Made by a program: the position numbers and the translations under genes | NCBI GenBank assembly: GCA_017623675.1 | Contig: JAGAOO010000063.1 | Location: 1-64,000 of the forward strand | Length of the DNA stretch: 64,000 bases | From: Lachnospiraceae bacterium | Lineage (GTDB): Bacteria > Bacillota > Clostridia > Lachnospirales > Lachnospiraceae | Reading direction: 5' to 3' | Shown: positions 1 to 8,361 of the stretch, in pieces | Layout of the letters: each line of letters begins with the position of its first letter | Position numbering within the stretch: position 1 is the first letter of the stretch | Notes under the pieces: model-generated | The model's database searches: none | Seen by the model: the letters and a program-made list of their open reading frames with translations, nothing else | What the model was told of the DNA's origin: nothing

Positions 1-185
1 AAATTAAAATGCAGGAAAAAAGTTTGATAGCTCGAGAAAATGGCAAATGAAATGCTGATTCAGATAAAACATATATAATGACCATGCGTTGCGACAGAAC
101 GTTTAATATGTTACGATAATAAAAGGGAACAAGATAAAGATGACAGGAAAGCTTACACATTATCGAAAAAAAAAGGAGCAACACC

Positions 186-473
186 ATGAATAAAGACTGG
201 TCGGAAAAGAATAAACAAATTCAAAAACTTCTCGGTAAAGAGGCTACATATAAGGATGGAATTCATCTGCTTATCTTTTGCCGGAGCAGATGGTTATCAC
301 AGTAAAACGCCGGCATAATAACTACCGGTAATGAGCTTCAGGGTGAAGAGATAAAGGAGTTTTCGAAAGAACTGGATATTAGAGGTCTCATTAAAATGCC
401 ATTTTGCAGACACTGGATTATGCATATTGAGGCAATGCAGAGGATTAAAAATAAATTGTGTAAGGAGAAATGA
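186..473 (+). pseudogene. Remnant of a DinB-like protein gene, shredded by deletions
   Basis: Three blocks of one recognisable family lie in order but in different frames. The first (ATG at 186, after an AAGGAG) reads MNKDWSEKNKQIQKLLGKEA and runs into a stop at 303. The second, FAGADGYHSKT, starts at 277 in another frame. The third, from about 315 to the stop at 471-473, reads IITTGNELQGEEIKEFSKEL and then HWIMHIEAMQRIKN. From memory these match the N-terminus, middle and C-terminus of DinB/YfiT-superfamily proteins of about 170-200 residues found in clostridia, with the intervening parts missing. The gene is inactive: about half of it is gone and the frame is broken twice. Family assignment is moderately sure. 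Confidence 0.6.
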
Positions 474-1054
474 AAGTGGTAAATGATATGGTGAAAAAAA
501 CAAGAGAACATGCGTTGGAAGAAAAGTACGAATTTCGTAGTATCCGGCCGGAAGAAGCAGACCAGGCGGTTCATATAGAACAGATATGTTTTCCACCTAA
601 CGAGGCTTGTTCGGAAAAGAGTATGAAAGAACGAATTGCAAAAGTACCGGAATTATTTCTGGTAGCAGTAGAGAAAGAGACTGGTAAACTTGCAGGATTC
701 TTAAATGGTTTAGCAACGGATGAGTATGCGTTTCGAGATGAATTCTTTACAGATGTGAATTTGTATAAACCGGATGGAAAGAATATTATGTTGTTGGGCT
801 TGGATGTGTTGCCGGAATATCGGAAACAGGGGCTTGCGCGGGAAATAGTGTTGCAGTACATTAGACGGGAACAAGAAAATGGCCGTGAAATGCTGATACT
901 GACATGTCTGCAAAACAAAGTAAAAATGTATGAGAAAATGGGCTTTGTTGACCGTGGGATAGCAAATTCAACCTGGGGCGGAGAAGAATGGCATGAGATG
1001 ACTTTAACAGTATGTACCAATGAAATATCAAATGACATGCTTGTGATAAAATGA
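470..1054 (+). CDS. GNAT family N-acetyltransferase
   Basis: About 194 residues with a GNAT fold: the central GLDVLPEYRKQGLAREIV is the acetyl-CoA-binding motif A (R/Q-x-x-G-x-G/A), followed by a motif B region ending in MYEKMGF. Such enzymes transfer acetyl from acetyl-CoA to an amine. The pattern (ICFPPNEACS near the N-terminus, WHEMTL at the end) resembles the arylalkylamine-acetyltransferase-like subgroup, but the substrate cannot be read. The start is uncertain: an AAGGAG at 462-467 is only 2 bases from the ATG at 470, while a GTG at 476 is better spaced and another ATG lies at 488. It abuts the decayed gene upstream and is followed closely by a DUF2871 gene, so the two intact genes may be co-transcribed. 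Confidence 0.8.
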   Translation: MKVVNDMVKKTREHALEEKYEFRSIRPEEADQAVHIEQICFPPNEACSEKSMKERIAKVPELFLVAVEKETGKLAGFLNGLATDEYAFRDEFFTDVNLYKPDGKNIMLLGLDVLPEYRKQGLAREIVLQYIRREQENGREMLILTCLQNKVKMYEKMGFVDRGIANSTWGGEEWHEMTLTVCTNEISNDMLVIK

Positions 1055-1075
1055 AAGAAAACGGAGGAAAAACAA

Positions 1076-1486
1076 ATGAAAAAGTATATCAATTTATCCC
1101 TGATTTATGCAATTCTGGCAATGGGAGGAGGAGTATTCTACCGCGAATTTACCAAGTACAACGGGTTCTCCGGAACAACGGTATTGGGAAAGGTACATAC
1201 CCATTTCTTTTTACTTGGAATGATAGTATTTCTTTTGGTAGCTCTGTTTCAAGAGAAAGTTGACCTGAAACAACAAAAGCTGTTCCGTATCTTTTTCGTT
1301 GTATATAATATTGGTGTTCCACTGACCGGAATTATGATGTTTGTACGAGGTATTACACAGGTTCTTGGAATGGAACTTTCGAAGGGGGCAGATGCTTCCA
1401 TTTCCGGTATAGCAGGAATTGGCCACATACTAACAGGTTTCGGAATGATTCTTCTATTGATTAGTCTGAAAAAGAGTGCTAAATAG
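1076..1486 (+). CDS. DUF2871 family membrane protein
   Basis: A 136-residue protein with four hydrophobic segments (about residues 5-22, 40-60, 70-92 and 110-130). The motif VHTHFFLLGMIVFLL and the overall size fit DUF2871, a family of small bacterial integral membrane proteins of unknown function. It is preceded by a good GGAGG site and sits 21 bases after the GNAT gene, which suggests one operon. A strong hairpin follows directly. No catalytic residues are recognisable apart from the conserved histidines of the VHTH motif, which might bind a metal or heme; that is speculation. Confidence 0.75.
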   Translation: MKKYINLSLIYAILAMGGGVFYREFTKYNGFSGTTVLGKVHTHFFLLGMIVFLLVALFQEKVDLKQQKLFRIFFVVYNIGVPLTGIMMFVRGITQVLGMELSKGADASISGIAGIGHILTGFGMILLLISLKKSAK

Positions 1487-1505
1487 TAATGCTGATGCTT
1501 GAATT

Positions 1506-1550
1506 ATGAAAAAGAACTGGGTTCCAATTGGAACTCAGTTCTTTTTCATA
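1506..1550. terminator. Bidirectional terminator hairpin
   Basis: An inverted repeat pairs GAAAAAGAACTG(G)GTTCC with GGAAC(T)CAGTTCTTTTTC around a short AATT loop. The A-run on one side and T-run on the other make it usable in both directions, as expected between the convergent DUF2871 and XRE genes. Confidence 0.8.
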
Positions 1551-1558
1551 CTAGTTGG

Positions 1559-1885
1559 TTATCTTCTTACCCAGATTTTCAAGGTCTTTACTAATTTGCG
1601 CTTGTCTTCATCTGTCATTCTTCTTGTTAAGTCATGCAACTCATAGTCAAGAGCTGTGGCTTCATATTCGGAATCAATACTACCAATCAAAGCATCCAGA
1701 GATACATGAGTTAATTCTGCGTAATACATAAGCAAACGCAGGGTCATAGCACTGCGGTTATTCTCAACGTTACTAATATAACCCGGAGTAACATTCAATG
1801 CTTTGGCAACCTGATTCTGAGTTAAGCCATTTTCAATTCGTAATTCTTTTACCTTTTTACCAAGGTTTGCATAAAAATCATCCAT
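1559..1885 (-). CDS. XRE-family transcriptional regulator
   Basis: A 108-residue DNA-binding protein. Residues of about 7-62 form a Cro/C1 helix-turn-helix: VKELRIENGLTQNQVAKALN, then VTPGYISNVENNRS. The C-terminal part is a short helical tail rich in charge (DLTRRMTDEDKRKLVKTLKIWV), probably for dimerisation. The start is set at 1885 because an AAGGAG at 1895-1900 lies 9 bases upstream; a longer reading from 1927 has no site. It is a single-gene unit and its target is not evident; autoregulation is common in the family. Confidence 0.85.
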   Translation of the reverse strand: MDDFYANLGKKVKELRIENGLTQNQVAKALNVTPGYISNVENNRSAMTLRLLMYYAELTHVSLDALIGSIDSEYEATALDYELHDLTRRMTDEDKRKLVKTLKIWVRR

Positions 1886-2060
1886 TGTAAAACTCTCCTT
1901 AACTTGGATTATGGAAGTAAATTCCATGTCATTAATACGTATATATATAATAAATTATACAATGAAACGCGTTGAAAGGAAATCACTTCTTTGGTATATA
2001 AAATATGGTGGCACTAATGTTTTGACTTGGTTTTGTATAAAATATAAAAAGTATACAAAA

Positions 2061-2089
2061 ACTACTTTACAAACATAAGGTAAAGTGGT
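2061..2089. promoter_or_regulatory. Imperfect palindrome, candidate NrtR operator
   Basis: ACTACTTTAC at 2061-2070 and GTAAAGTGGT at 2080-2089 are inverted copies with one mismatch and a 9-base spacer, about 70 bases before the Nudix regulator gene. A related half-site, AAGCTACTTA, lies at 2111-2120. NrtR proteins bind palindromes in front of NAD-salvage genes, so this is a natural candidate, but the site was found by eye only. Confidence 0.45.
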
Positions 2090-2158
2090 ATTCTATCAAA
2101 AAGTATTAAAAAGCTACTTAATAACATACATTTAGCAGAAAGGAAGGGAGGAACCTGT

Positions 2159-2989
2159 TTGAGAGAAATTAGGAATGAGCAGGGATTAACGGAAGCAGAA
2201 TTCTTACAACAATATAGCCCTGGGGATTATGAACGGCCATCGGTTACCGTAGATATGCTGGTGTTTGCTGTGAATGAAACCTTAGATGCATTGAAAATCC
2301 TATTAATCCGCAGAAAGAATCATCCGTATATTCATTGCTGGGCATTGCCCGGGGGCTTTGTAGAAATGGACGAGTCTCTGGAAGAGGCAGCCAGACGGGA
2401 ACTGGAGGAAGAAACCGGATTACAGGATATTTATATGGAACAGCTATATACCTTTGGAGAACCGGGGCGTGACCCTAGAAGCCGTATTATTTCCACTGCT
2501 TATATGGCATTGATTCAGGAAAATACGGTGGCAGTTACTGCCGGAGATGACGCAGCAGATGCCTGCTGGTTTACCATTCGGCAGACGGAGCAGGAAGTGG
2601 AATTGCATGGGGATAATGGCGAGGTATTGCGGTATCAGGTGAAGCGAATTCCATTATTTATCGGTGGAGTATCCTCTATTCAGGAAACCGCTTTTAAGCA
2701 GGAAGATTCCGGAATTGCCTTTGACCATGAAAAAGCAATTCAGATGGGACTGAGCCGCTTGCGGAACAAGGCGGAATATACCAATATTTTATTTGGCTTG
2801 ATGCCGGAGGAATTTACTTTGCCGGAATTGCAAAAACTATATGAAACAGTTTTGGGAAAATCATTATATAAAGCGAATTTTCGAAAAAAGATTAGCTGTT
2901 ATGTGGAAGCCACCGGTACAAAGAAGGTTCAGGAAGGGGTAAAAAGAAGTCCTGAATTATATCGTTTTCATGAAAACGTATCAGAATAA
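2159..2989 (+). CDS. nrtR: NrtR-like Nudix-domain regulator of NAD metabolism
   Basis: A 276-residue protein: an N-terminal Nudix fold (about 25-165) and a C-terminal winged helix (about 200-270, ending in LYKANFRKKISCYVEATG). The Nudix box is complete: GFVEMDE, then REL, then EETGL, so hydrolase activity has not obviously been lost, unlike in many NrtR repressors. NrtR proteins sense ADP-ribose or related NAD metabolites and repress NAD-biosynthesis genes. The neighbour 66 bases downstream is pncB, which strongly supports this role. The start is a TTG placed 7-8 bases after GGGAGG at 2146-2151. It could instead be an active ADP-ribose pyrophosphatase with a fused DNA-binding domain. Confidence 0.85.
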   Translation: MREIRNEQGLTEAEFLQQYSPGDYERPSVTVDMLVFAVNETLDALKILLIRRKNHPYIHCWALPGGFVEMDESLEEAARRELEEETGLQDIYMEQLYTFGEPGRDPRSRIISTAYMALIQENTVAVTAGDDAADACWFTIRQTEQEVELHGDNGEVLRYQVKRIPLFIGGVSSIQETAFKQEDSGIAFDHEKAIQMGLSRLRNKAEYTNILFGLMPEEFTLPELQKLYETVLGKSLYKANFRKKISCYVEATGTKKVQEGVKRSPELYRFHENVSE

Positions 2990-3055
2990 ACGGTAACGGA
3001 ATAAACGAAAGAATGGATGGAAACCAATCGTGGTTTCAAAGAAGGAGGAAATACA

Positions 3056-4522
3056 ATGAAACGGACGCAGAATATGGAACGTAACTTAACAATGGTTATG
3101 GATTTTTATGAATTGACAATGAGTAATGGCTACTTTTTAGACCAGGATAAGGATACCCGGGTAGCCTTTGACGTATTCTATCGAAAGAATCCGGATGCAG
3201 GAGGATTTGCAATTTTTACCGGCTTAGAGCAGATTGTAGAATATGTATTGAATCTGCATTTTGATGAGGAGGATATTGCATATCTCAGAAGTCAGAATTT
3301 ATTTGCGGAAGAGTTTTTGCAATATTTGAAGGAGTTTCGTTTTACAGGGGATATTTATGCATTTCCGGAAGGTACCATTATGTATCCCAATGAACCATGT
3401 TTGACGGTAGTAGCTCCTTTAATTGATGCCCAGTTGATTGAAACAGCAATTTTGTTACAGATTAACCATCAATCCCTCATTTCTACCAAAACACGTCGAA
3501 TTGTTCGTGCCGCAGATGGCAGAGGAGTATCAGACTTTGGTGCCAGACGTGCCCATAACATGGATGCGGCTATCTATGGTGCCAGAGCTGCTTATATTGG
3601 AGGTGCTAATAGTACAGCCACAGTGTTATCCGGTCAGATGTTTGGCATGCCAATCAGCGGAACCATGGCACACAGCTTTGTTATGTTCTACCGGGATGAA
3701 TTCGAAGCCTTCAAGAAGTATGCGGAAACTTATCCGGATGCAACAGTTTTATTGGTAGATACCTATGATGTATTACGAAGCGGTATTCCAAATGCGATAC
3801 GTGTTGCAAAAGAAGTGTTAGAGCCAATGGGCAAACGCTTGAAGGGAATTCGAATTGATAGTGGTGACTTGGCATATTTAACGAAGAAAACGAGAAAAAT
3901 GTTAGATAAAGCAGGGTTAGAAGATTGCAAGATTATCATTTCTAACAGCTTGGATGAATTTACGATATCTTCTATTCTGAGTCAGGGAGGATGCGTAGAC
4001 AGCTTTGGTGTTGGTGAACGGTTGATTACAGCCAAATCAGAACCGGTATTTGGTGCAGTATACAAGATAGCAGCAGTAGAAGAGGAACCGGGTAAATTCG
4101 TTCCAAGAATTAAGATATCTGAAAATGTGGAAAAGATTACGAATCCGGGACTGAAGAAGGTATATCGAATTATTGACGAAGAGGGACGGGCAATTGCCGA
4201 TATGATAGCAAAATCTGATGAAGTCATTGATATGAGCCAGCCATTCCGTTATGTGGACCCGACAAAGCCATGGAAAAATCGGTACTTTAATAACTGCAAG
4301 GCAATTGAACTGCAAAAGCCGATTATAAAGAATGGTGAGCTGGTATATGACCTCCCGGCACTGGATGAAATTGCTGCATATGTAAAACGACAGCTGTCTG
4401 AAGAAATCTGGGAAGAGGAACAGCGTTTCGAATATCCGCATATGCATTATTTGGATATGACACCGGATTATTATGAAATGAAAATGCAGTTATTAAATGA
4501 TTTGAGTATGAAAGAAGAATAG
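3056..4522 (+). CDS. pncB: Nicotinate phosphoribosyltransferase
   Basis: 488 residues, the usual length for clostridial PncB. It joins nicotinate to PRPP with ATP to give nicotinate mononucleotide, the entry step of the Preiss-Handler route to NAD. Family marks visible are DFYELTMSNGYF at the N-terminus, DFGARRAHNMDAA, the region GTMAHSFVMFY with the phosphorylatable histidine, and GIRIDSGDLAYL. The start at 3056 is favoured over the upstream in-frame ATG at 3017 because AAGGAGG at 3042-3048 precedes it at 7 bases. It follows the Nudix regulator and precedes the uracil transporter by 40 bases. Confidence 0.95.
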   Translation: MKRTQNMERNLTMVMDFYELTMSNGYFLDQDKDTRVAFDVFYRKNPDAGGFAIFTGLEQIVEYVLNLHFDEEDIAYLRSQNLFAEEFLQYLKEFRFTGDIYAFPEGTIMYPNEPCLTVVAPLIDAQLIETAILLQINHQSLISTKTRRIVRAADGRGVSDFGARRAHNMDAAIYGARAAYIGGANSTATVLSGQMFGMPISGTMAHSFVMFYRDEFEAFKKYAETYPDATVLLVDTYDVLRSGIPNAIRVAKEVLEPMGKRLKGIRIDSGDLAYLTKKTRKMLDKAGLEDCKIIISNSLDEFTISSILSQGGCVDSFGVGERLITAKSEPVFGAVYKIAAVEEEPGKFVPRIKISENVEKITNPGLKKVYRIIDEEGRAIADMIAKSDEVIDMSQPFRYVDPTKPWKNRYFNNCKAIELQKPIIKNGELVYDLPALDEIAAYVKRQLSEEIWEEEQRFEYPHMHYLDMTPDYYEMKMQLLNDLSMKEE

Positions 4523-4562
4523 TGTATACTAGGGATAGTAAAATTTAGGAGGAGTTCAATGT

Positions 4563-5891
4563 ATGAAACAAGTTACAGATGATGCAGTTTATGATGCACG
4601 CAGTTTTGGTGTGCCAAAGATGATGGTGTTGGGATTTCAGCATATGTTTGCCATGTTTGGGGCCACAGTACTGGTACCGGCACTGACCGGACTTAGCGTT
4701 TCCGCAACCTTGCTGTTTGCGGGCTTAGGAACCTTGTTGTTTCATTTTCTGGCAAAAGGAAAAGTTCCGGCATTCTTAGGTTCTTCCTTTGCATTTCTAG
4801 CAGGCTATGCAGCCATTGCTCCGAATGGAGAAAAAGAATTGCTGCCATATGCTTGTGCCGGTGTGGCAGCAGCTTCTCTACTGTATTTTGTGTTGGCAGG
4901 TCTGATACGGATATTCAGTGTAGAACGTGTAATGAAATTCTTCCCACCGATTGTAACCGGTCCGATTATTATTGCCATTGGATTAACCTTATCTTCTTCT
5001 GCAATTACCAATTGTTCGGCAGACTGGCTGGTGGCAATTGTAGCAATTGTGATTGTTGTTGCCTGCAATATCTGGGGAAAAGGTATGATAAAAATCATTC
5101 CGATTATACTAGGCGTTCTGGGCTCATATGCAGTAGGAATTCTTCGCCATGACGTAGATTTCACAGCCATTCAGGAAGCAGATTGGATTGGGCTTCCGTT
5201 CCAGATGAGTGATACGGTATTTTCCATCTTTCCGAATCTGAATACAGGGTTGTTAGTAACTTCTATTATAACGATTATGCCAATTGCATTAGCAACCATG
5301 GTAGAGCATATTGGCGATATGTGTGCGATTTCTTCAACGGTAGGCAAGAATTATATTGCAGATCCGGGATTACATCGAACCCTTTGCGGGGATGGTGCAG
5401 CAACACTGTTGGCGTCTCTCTTCGGTGCTCCTGCCAATACCACATATGGAGAGAATACCGGTGTATTGTCATTAACGAAGGTTTTTGACCCTCGTGTTAT
5501 CCGAATTGCAGCATATCTGGCAATTTTATTTTCTTTCTCACCGAAATTTGCAGCAGTTGTAAGTTCTATGCCGACAGCTACCATTGGTGGTGTTTCACTG
5601 GTACTGTATGGTATGATTTCTGCAGTGGGTGTGCGTAATCTGGTAGAGAATCAGGTGGATTTTTCAAAGAGCCGCAATGTTATTATTGCTGCACTGATAC
5701 TGGTATTGGCAATTGGTATTAAATACTACAATGCTTCCGGTGCAATTTCATTTTCTATCGGCAGTGTAACAATCAGTCTGACCGGTCTTGCTGTGGCAGC
5801 AATCATTGGAATTATATTGAATGCGGTATTGCCGGGAAAGGATTATGTATTCGAAGCGAAAGAACAAAATCCGAAAGAATTCAAGAAATAG
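4563..5891 (+). CDS. uraA: Uracil permease, NCS2 (UraA/PyrP) family
   Basis: 442 residues with about 14 hydrophobic segments, the NCS2 nucleobase:cation symporter fold. Typical signatures are MFAMFGATVLVP in the first membrane helix, FLGSSFAFLA in the half-helix of TM3, and MVEHIGDMCAISSTVGKNY with the substrate-binding glutamate of TM8, then GAPANTTYGENTGVLS with the TM10 glutamate. It imports uracil; upp follows 62 bases later and converts it to UMP, so the two make a salvage unit. Confidence 0.93.
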   Translation: MKQVTDDAVYDARSFGVPKMMVLGFQHMFAMFGATVLVPALTGLSVSATLLFAGLGTLLFHFLAKGKVPAFLGSSFAFLAGYAAIAPNGEKELLPYACAGVAAASLLYFVLAGLIRIFSVERVMKFFPPIVTGPIIIAIGLTLSSSAITNCSADWLVAIVAIVIVVACNIWGKGMIKIIPIILGVLGSYAVGILRHDVDFTAIQEADWIGLPFQMSDTVFSIFPNLNTGLLVTSIITIMPIALATMVEHIGDMCAISSTVGKNYIADPGLHRTLCGDGAATLLASLFGAPANTTYGENTGVLSLTKVFDPRVIRIAAYLAILFSFSPKFAAVVSSMPTATIGGVSLVLYGMISAVGVRNLVENQVDFSKSRNVIIAALILVLAIGIKYYNASGAISFSIGSVTISLTGLAVAAIIGIILNAVLPGKDYVFEAKEQNPKEFKK

Positions 5892-5953
5892 TAAGAAATC
5901 CGTCATAAATAAACGAATAGATTAGAGTATAATGAATAGTAGGAGGATTACAA

Positions 5954-6583
5954 ATGGGAAATTACACAATTATGGGACATCCATTGATTCAACACAAAAT
6001 ATCAATGATTCGGGATAAGAATACAGGAACCAATGAATTCCGAAAATTGATTGAAGAGATTGCAATGTTGATGGCGTATGAAGCCTTACGGGACTTGCCA
6101 ACAGAAGATGTGGAAGTGGAAACCCCAATTGAAACCTGTATGACACCAATGATTGCTGGAAAGAAATTAGCTGTAGTTCCAATTCTGCGTGCAGGACTGG
6201 GAATGGTAAACGGAATTCTTGCACTGGTGCCGACAGCCAAGGTTGGTCATATTGGCTTATATCGGGACCCTGTGACTCATGAACCACATGAATATTATTG
6301 TAAACTGCCGGACCCAATTGACCAGAGAACCATTGTAGTGGTTGATCCAATGCTGGCAACCGGTGGTTCTGCTGTAGATGCAATTAACTTTGTAAAAGAG
6401 CATGGTGGTAAGAATATTAAGTTCATGTGTATTATTGCAGCACCGGAAGGCTTGAACCGATTAATGAAAGCTCATCCGGATGTACAGATTTATGTGGGAC
6501 AATTAGACCGTTGTTTAAATGAGAACGCATATATTTGTCCTGGTTTAGGAGATGCAGGAGACCGAATATTTGGTACAAAATAA
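5954..6583 (+). CDS. upp: Uracil phosphoribosyltransferase
   Basis: 209 residues, the normal length. It makes UMP from uracil and PRPP. The PRPP-binding loop is intact in [18 protein letters not shown], and the C-terminal uracil-binding segment reads [25 protein letters not shown] site lies 8 bases upstream. Its position after the uracil permease, and behind another PRPP-consuming enzyme (PncB), makes a base-salvage cluster. Confidence 0.97.
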   Translation: MGNYTIMGHPLIQHKISMIRDKNTGTNEFRKLIEEIAMLMAYEALRDLPTEDVEVETPIETCMTPMIAGKKLAVVPILRAGLGMVNGILALVPTAKVGHIGLYRDPVTHEPHEYYCKLPDPIDQRTIVVVDPMLATGGSAVDAINFVKEHGGKNIKFMCIIAAPEGLNRLMKAHPDVQIYVGQLDRCLNENAYICPGLGDAGDRIFGTK

Positions 6584-6614
6584 ACGAAAGCATTTACTAT
6601 AACTGGTATAAGGA

Positions 6615-7397
6615 ATGGATAGACGAAACAGTACAGATGAAAACAGAACAGAGAATTTCCAAGAGGAAAGTCAGAAGCAGACCATGAGTATAAAGAAGAA
6701 ACGGGTCTTGGTCACTATTTTGCTACTGGTTTTGCTTGGGTTGTCAGTCATAATCTTTTGGACAGTAGGAAAGCCATTGATACAATTTGTGTCTGACAGT
6801 GAGCGGTTACGTGCATGGGTAGATAGTAACTGGCTTTGGAGTCGATTGGCATATATCGGAATTGTTATATTTCAAATCGTAGTGGCAATTATTCCCGGAG
6901 AACCCTTTGAAATCGGAGCCGGCTATGCTTTTGGGGCAGTGGAAGGAACCATTATCTGTATGTTGGGAAGTGCTCTGGGAGGAACCTTGGTATTTCTGCT
7001 GGTTCGGAAATTTGGTATCAAACTGGTAGAAGTGTTTATTCCTATGGAAAAGATACATTCCTTAAAGTTTTTACAGGATCATAAAAAGCGGGACATTTTA
7101 ATGTTTCTGTTGTTTTTTATTCCGGGAACACCCAAAGATGCCTTAAGTTATTTTGCAGGATTGACCAATATGGACTTACGAACCTGGATATTGATTACTA
7201 CTATTGCAAAATTTCCGTCTATTGTAACCTCTACGGTAGGTGGCAATGCCATTGGCAATGAAAAATATTGGTTTGCTGTTATTGTATTTGCGGTTACACT
7301 TTGTATCAGTGGTGCAGGCTTACTGTTTTATAATCACTATACGAAACGGAAGCAGGAAGAAATTGCGGCAACAAAAGAAGAATCTAATTGCAAATGA
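6615..7397 (+). CDS. TVP38/TMEM64 (DedA-like) membrane protein
   Basis: 260 residues with about six hydrophobic segments. The core GAGYAFGAVEGTIICMLGSALGGTLVF and FFIPGTPKDALSYFAGLT fit the VTT (SNARE-associated) domain of TVP38/TMEM64 proteins, which in some organisms scramble or flip lipids; here the role is unknown. The FxxPGxPxD signature is complete. The N-terminal 25 residues are hydrophilic and highly charged, so the true start could be the ATG at 6684. It follows upp by 31 bases and may be read through from the salvage operon. Confidence 0.8.
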   Translation: MDRRNSTDENRTENFQEESQKQTMSIKKKRVLVTILLLVLLGLSVIIFWTVGKPLIQFVSDSERLRAWVDSNWLWSRLAYIGIVIFQIVVAIIPGEPFEIGAGYAFGAVEGTIICMLGSALGGTLVFLLVRKFGIKLVEVFIPMEKIHSLKFLQDHKKRDILMFLLFFIPGTPKDALSYFAGLTNMDLRTWILITTIAKFPSIVTSTVGGNAIGNEKYWFAVIVFAVTLCISGAGLLFYNHYTKRKQEEIAATKEESNCK

Positions 7398-7425
7398 ATT
7401 GCAATTGCATATTGACAAGCAAGGT

Positions 7426-7460
7426 AGAACGTGTGATACTGATTAAGTGTCACACGTTCT
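7426..7460 (+). terminator. Hairpin after the salvage block
   Basis: AGAACGTGTGA at 7426-7436 pairs perfectly with TCACACGTTCT at 7450-7460, and the stem extends inward through TACT/AGTG with one wobble. The following sequence is not a T-run, so it may be a weak terminator or an mRNA-stabilising structure. Confidence 0.55.
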
Positions 7461-7546
7461 TGTGCTGTAAAGATGATGCGGGATGAGAAGTGTGAAACTT
7501 TGAAATCAGGAGAAATTATGTAAGAAATAATGAAAGAGGAATTGTT

Positions 7547-8275
7547 ATGGGAATTGTCATTACATTTGTATTAGGTTTATTTTTGTTATTCGGAGTGGTA
7601 GTGGTAAAGCTTGCAAAAGGCAGTAAAACCATTGAACAGTTATCCATTGCCATTGCGTTGGGAACAATGGTTTCCTTAGTTGCAATGGAATTAATACCAG
7701 AGGTGTTAGAGACCTTTCAGGGAGTCTGGCTGGTAGTGGCAGCAGCTGCGGCTATTGTTGGTATTGTAGCCTTAAAGGTATTAGACCATTTCATTCCGGA
7801 TCATGAAGATAGTCATCATGAAGAACAGACAGAAGAAAATGTTATTCATATTGGTGTAATATCAGCAGTTGCCATTATCCTTCACAATATTGTAGAAGGT
7901 ATGGCGGTTTACAGCATTTGTGCGGAATCAGTAAAGGTAGGAATGTTGGTTGCGTTAGGCGTAGGATTGCATAACATTCCAATGGGTATGTTGATGTATT
8001 CTACTTTGCAGAAGGATAGCCGGAAAAAGCAGATATTAATTCTGGGTCTGGCAGCAGTTTCAACTTTTGTGGGTGGTTTATTAATGGCACTCATTAGTCC
8101 GGTACTCAATGAGTTTGTTATTGGTATTCTGATTTGTATTGGTCTGGGAATGTTGTTGTATATCATTTTCTGGGAACTGATTCCGCATCTGTTTCACAGC
8201 CCGAAGAAGTGGCTGTCAGGGTTGGGAATTCTGCTTGGAATAGCGGTTATCATTGTCAGTACATTTTTGGAATGA
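7547..8275 (+). CDS. ZIP family divalent metal transporter
   Basis: 242 residues with eight hydrophobic segments and a histidine/acid-rich cytoplasmic loop (DHEDSHHEEQTEEN, about residues 85-98), the usual ZIP layout. The metal-binding helix TM4 reads ILHNIVEGMAVYS and TM5 reads GLHNIPMGMLMYS. Compared with the common HNxPEG in both helices, TM4 has lost the proline and TM5 has lost the glutamate. ZIP proteins bring Zn, Fe or Mn into the cytoplasm; the changed TM5 site makes the metal hard to predict. It is a single gene with no metal-responsive site that I can see. Confidence 0.85.
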   Translation: MGIVITFVLGLFLLFGVVVVKLAKGSKTIEQLSIAIALGTMVSLVAMELIPEVLETFQGVWLVVAAAAAIVGIVALKVLDHFIPDHEDSHHEEQTEENVIHIGVISAVAIILHNIVEGMAVYSICAESVKVGMLVALGVGLHNIPMGMLMYSTLQKDSRKKQILILGLAAVSTFVGGLLMALISPVLNEFVIGILICIGLGMLLYIIFWELIPHLFHSPKKWLSGLGILLGIAVIIVSTFLE

Positions 8276-8361
8276 TGTCTGAAAAATGCAATGCTTCAAG
8301 AAGTTCTCGTTGTAAACTGAAAAGAGAAGTATGTTAGGAAGTGTAAGTGTGAGGTGAAAGC

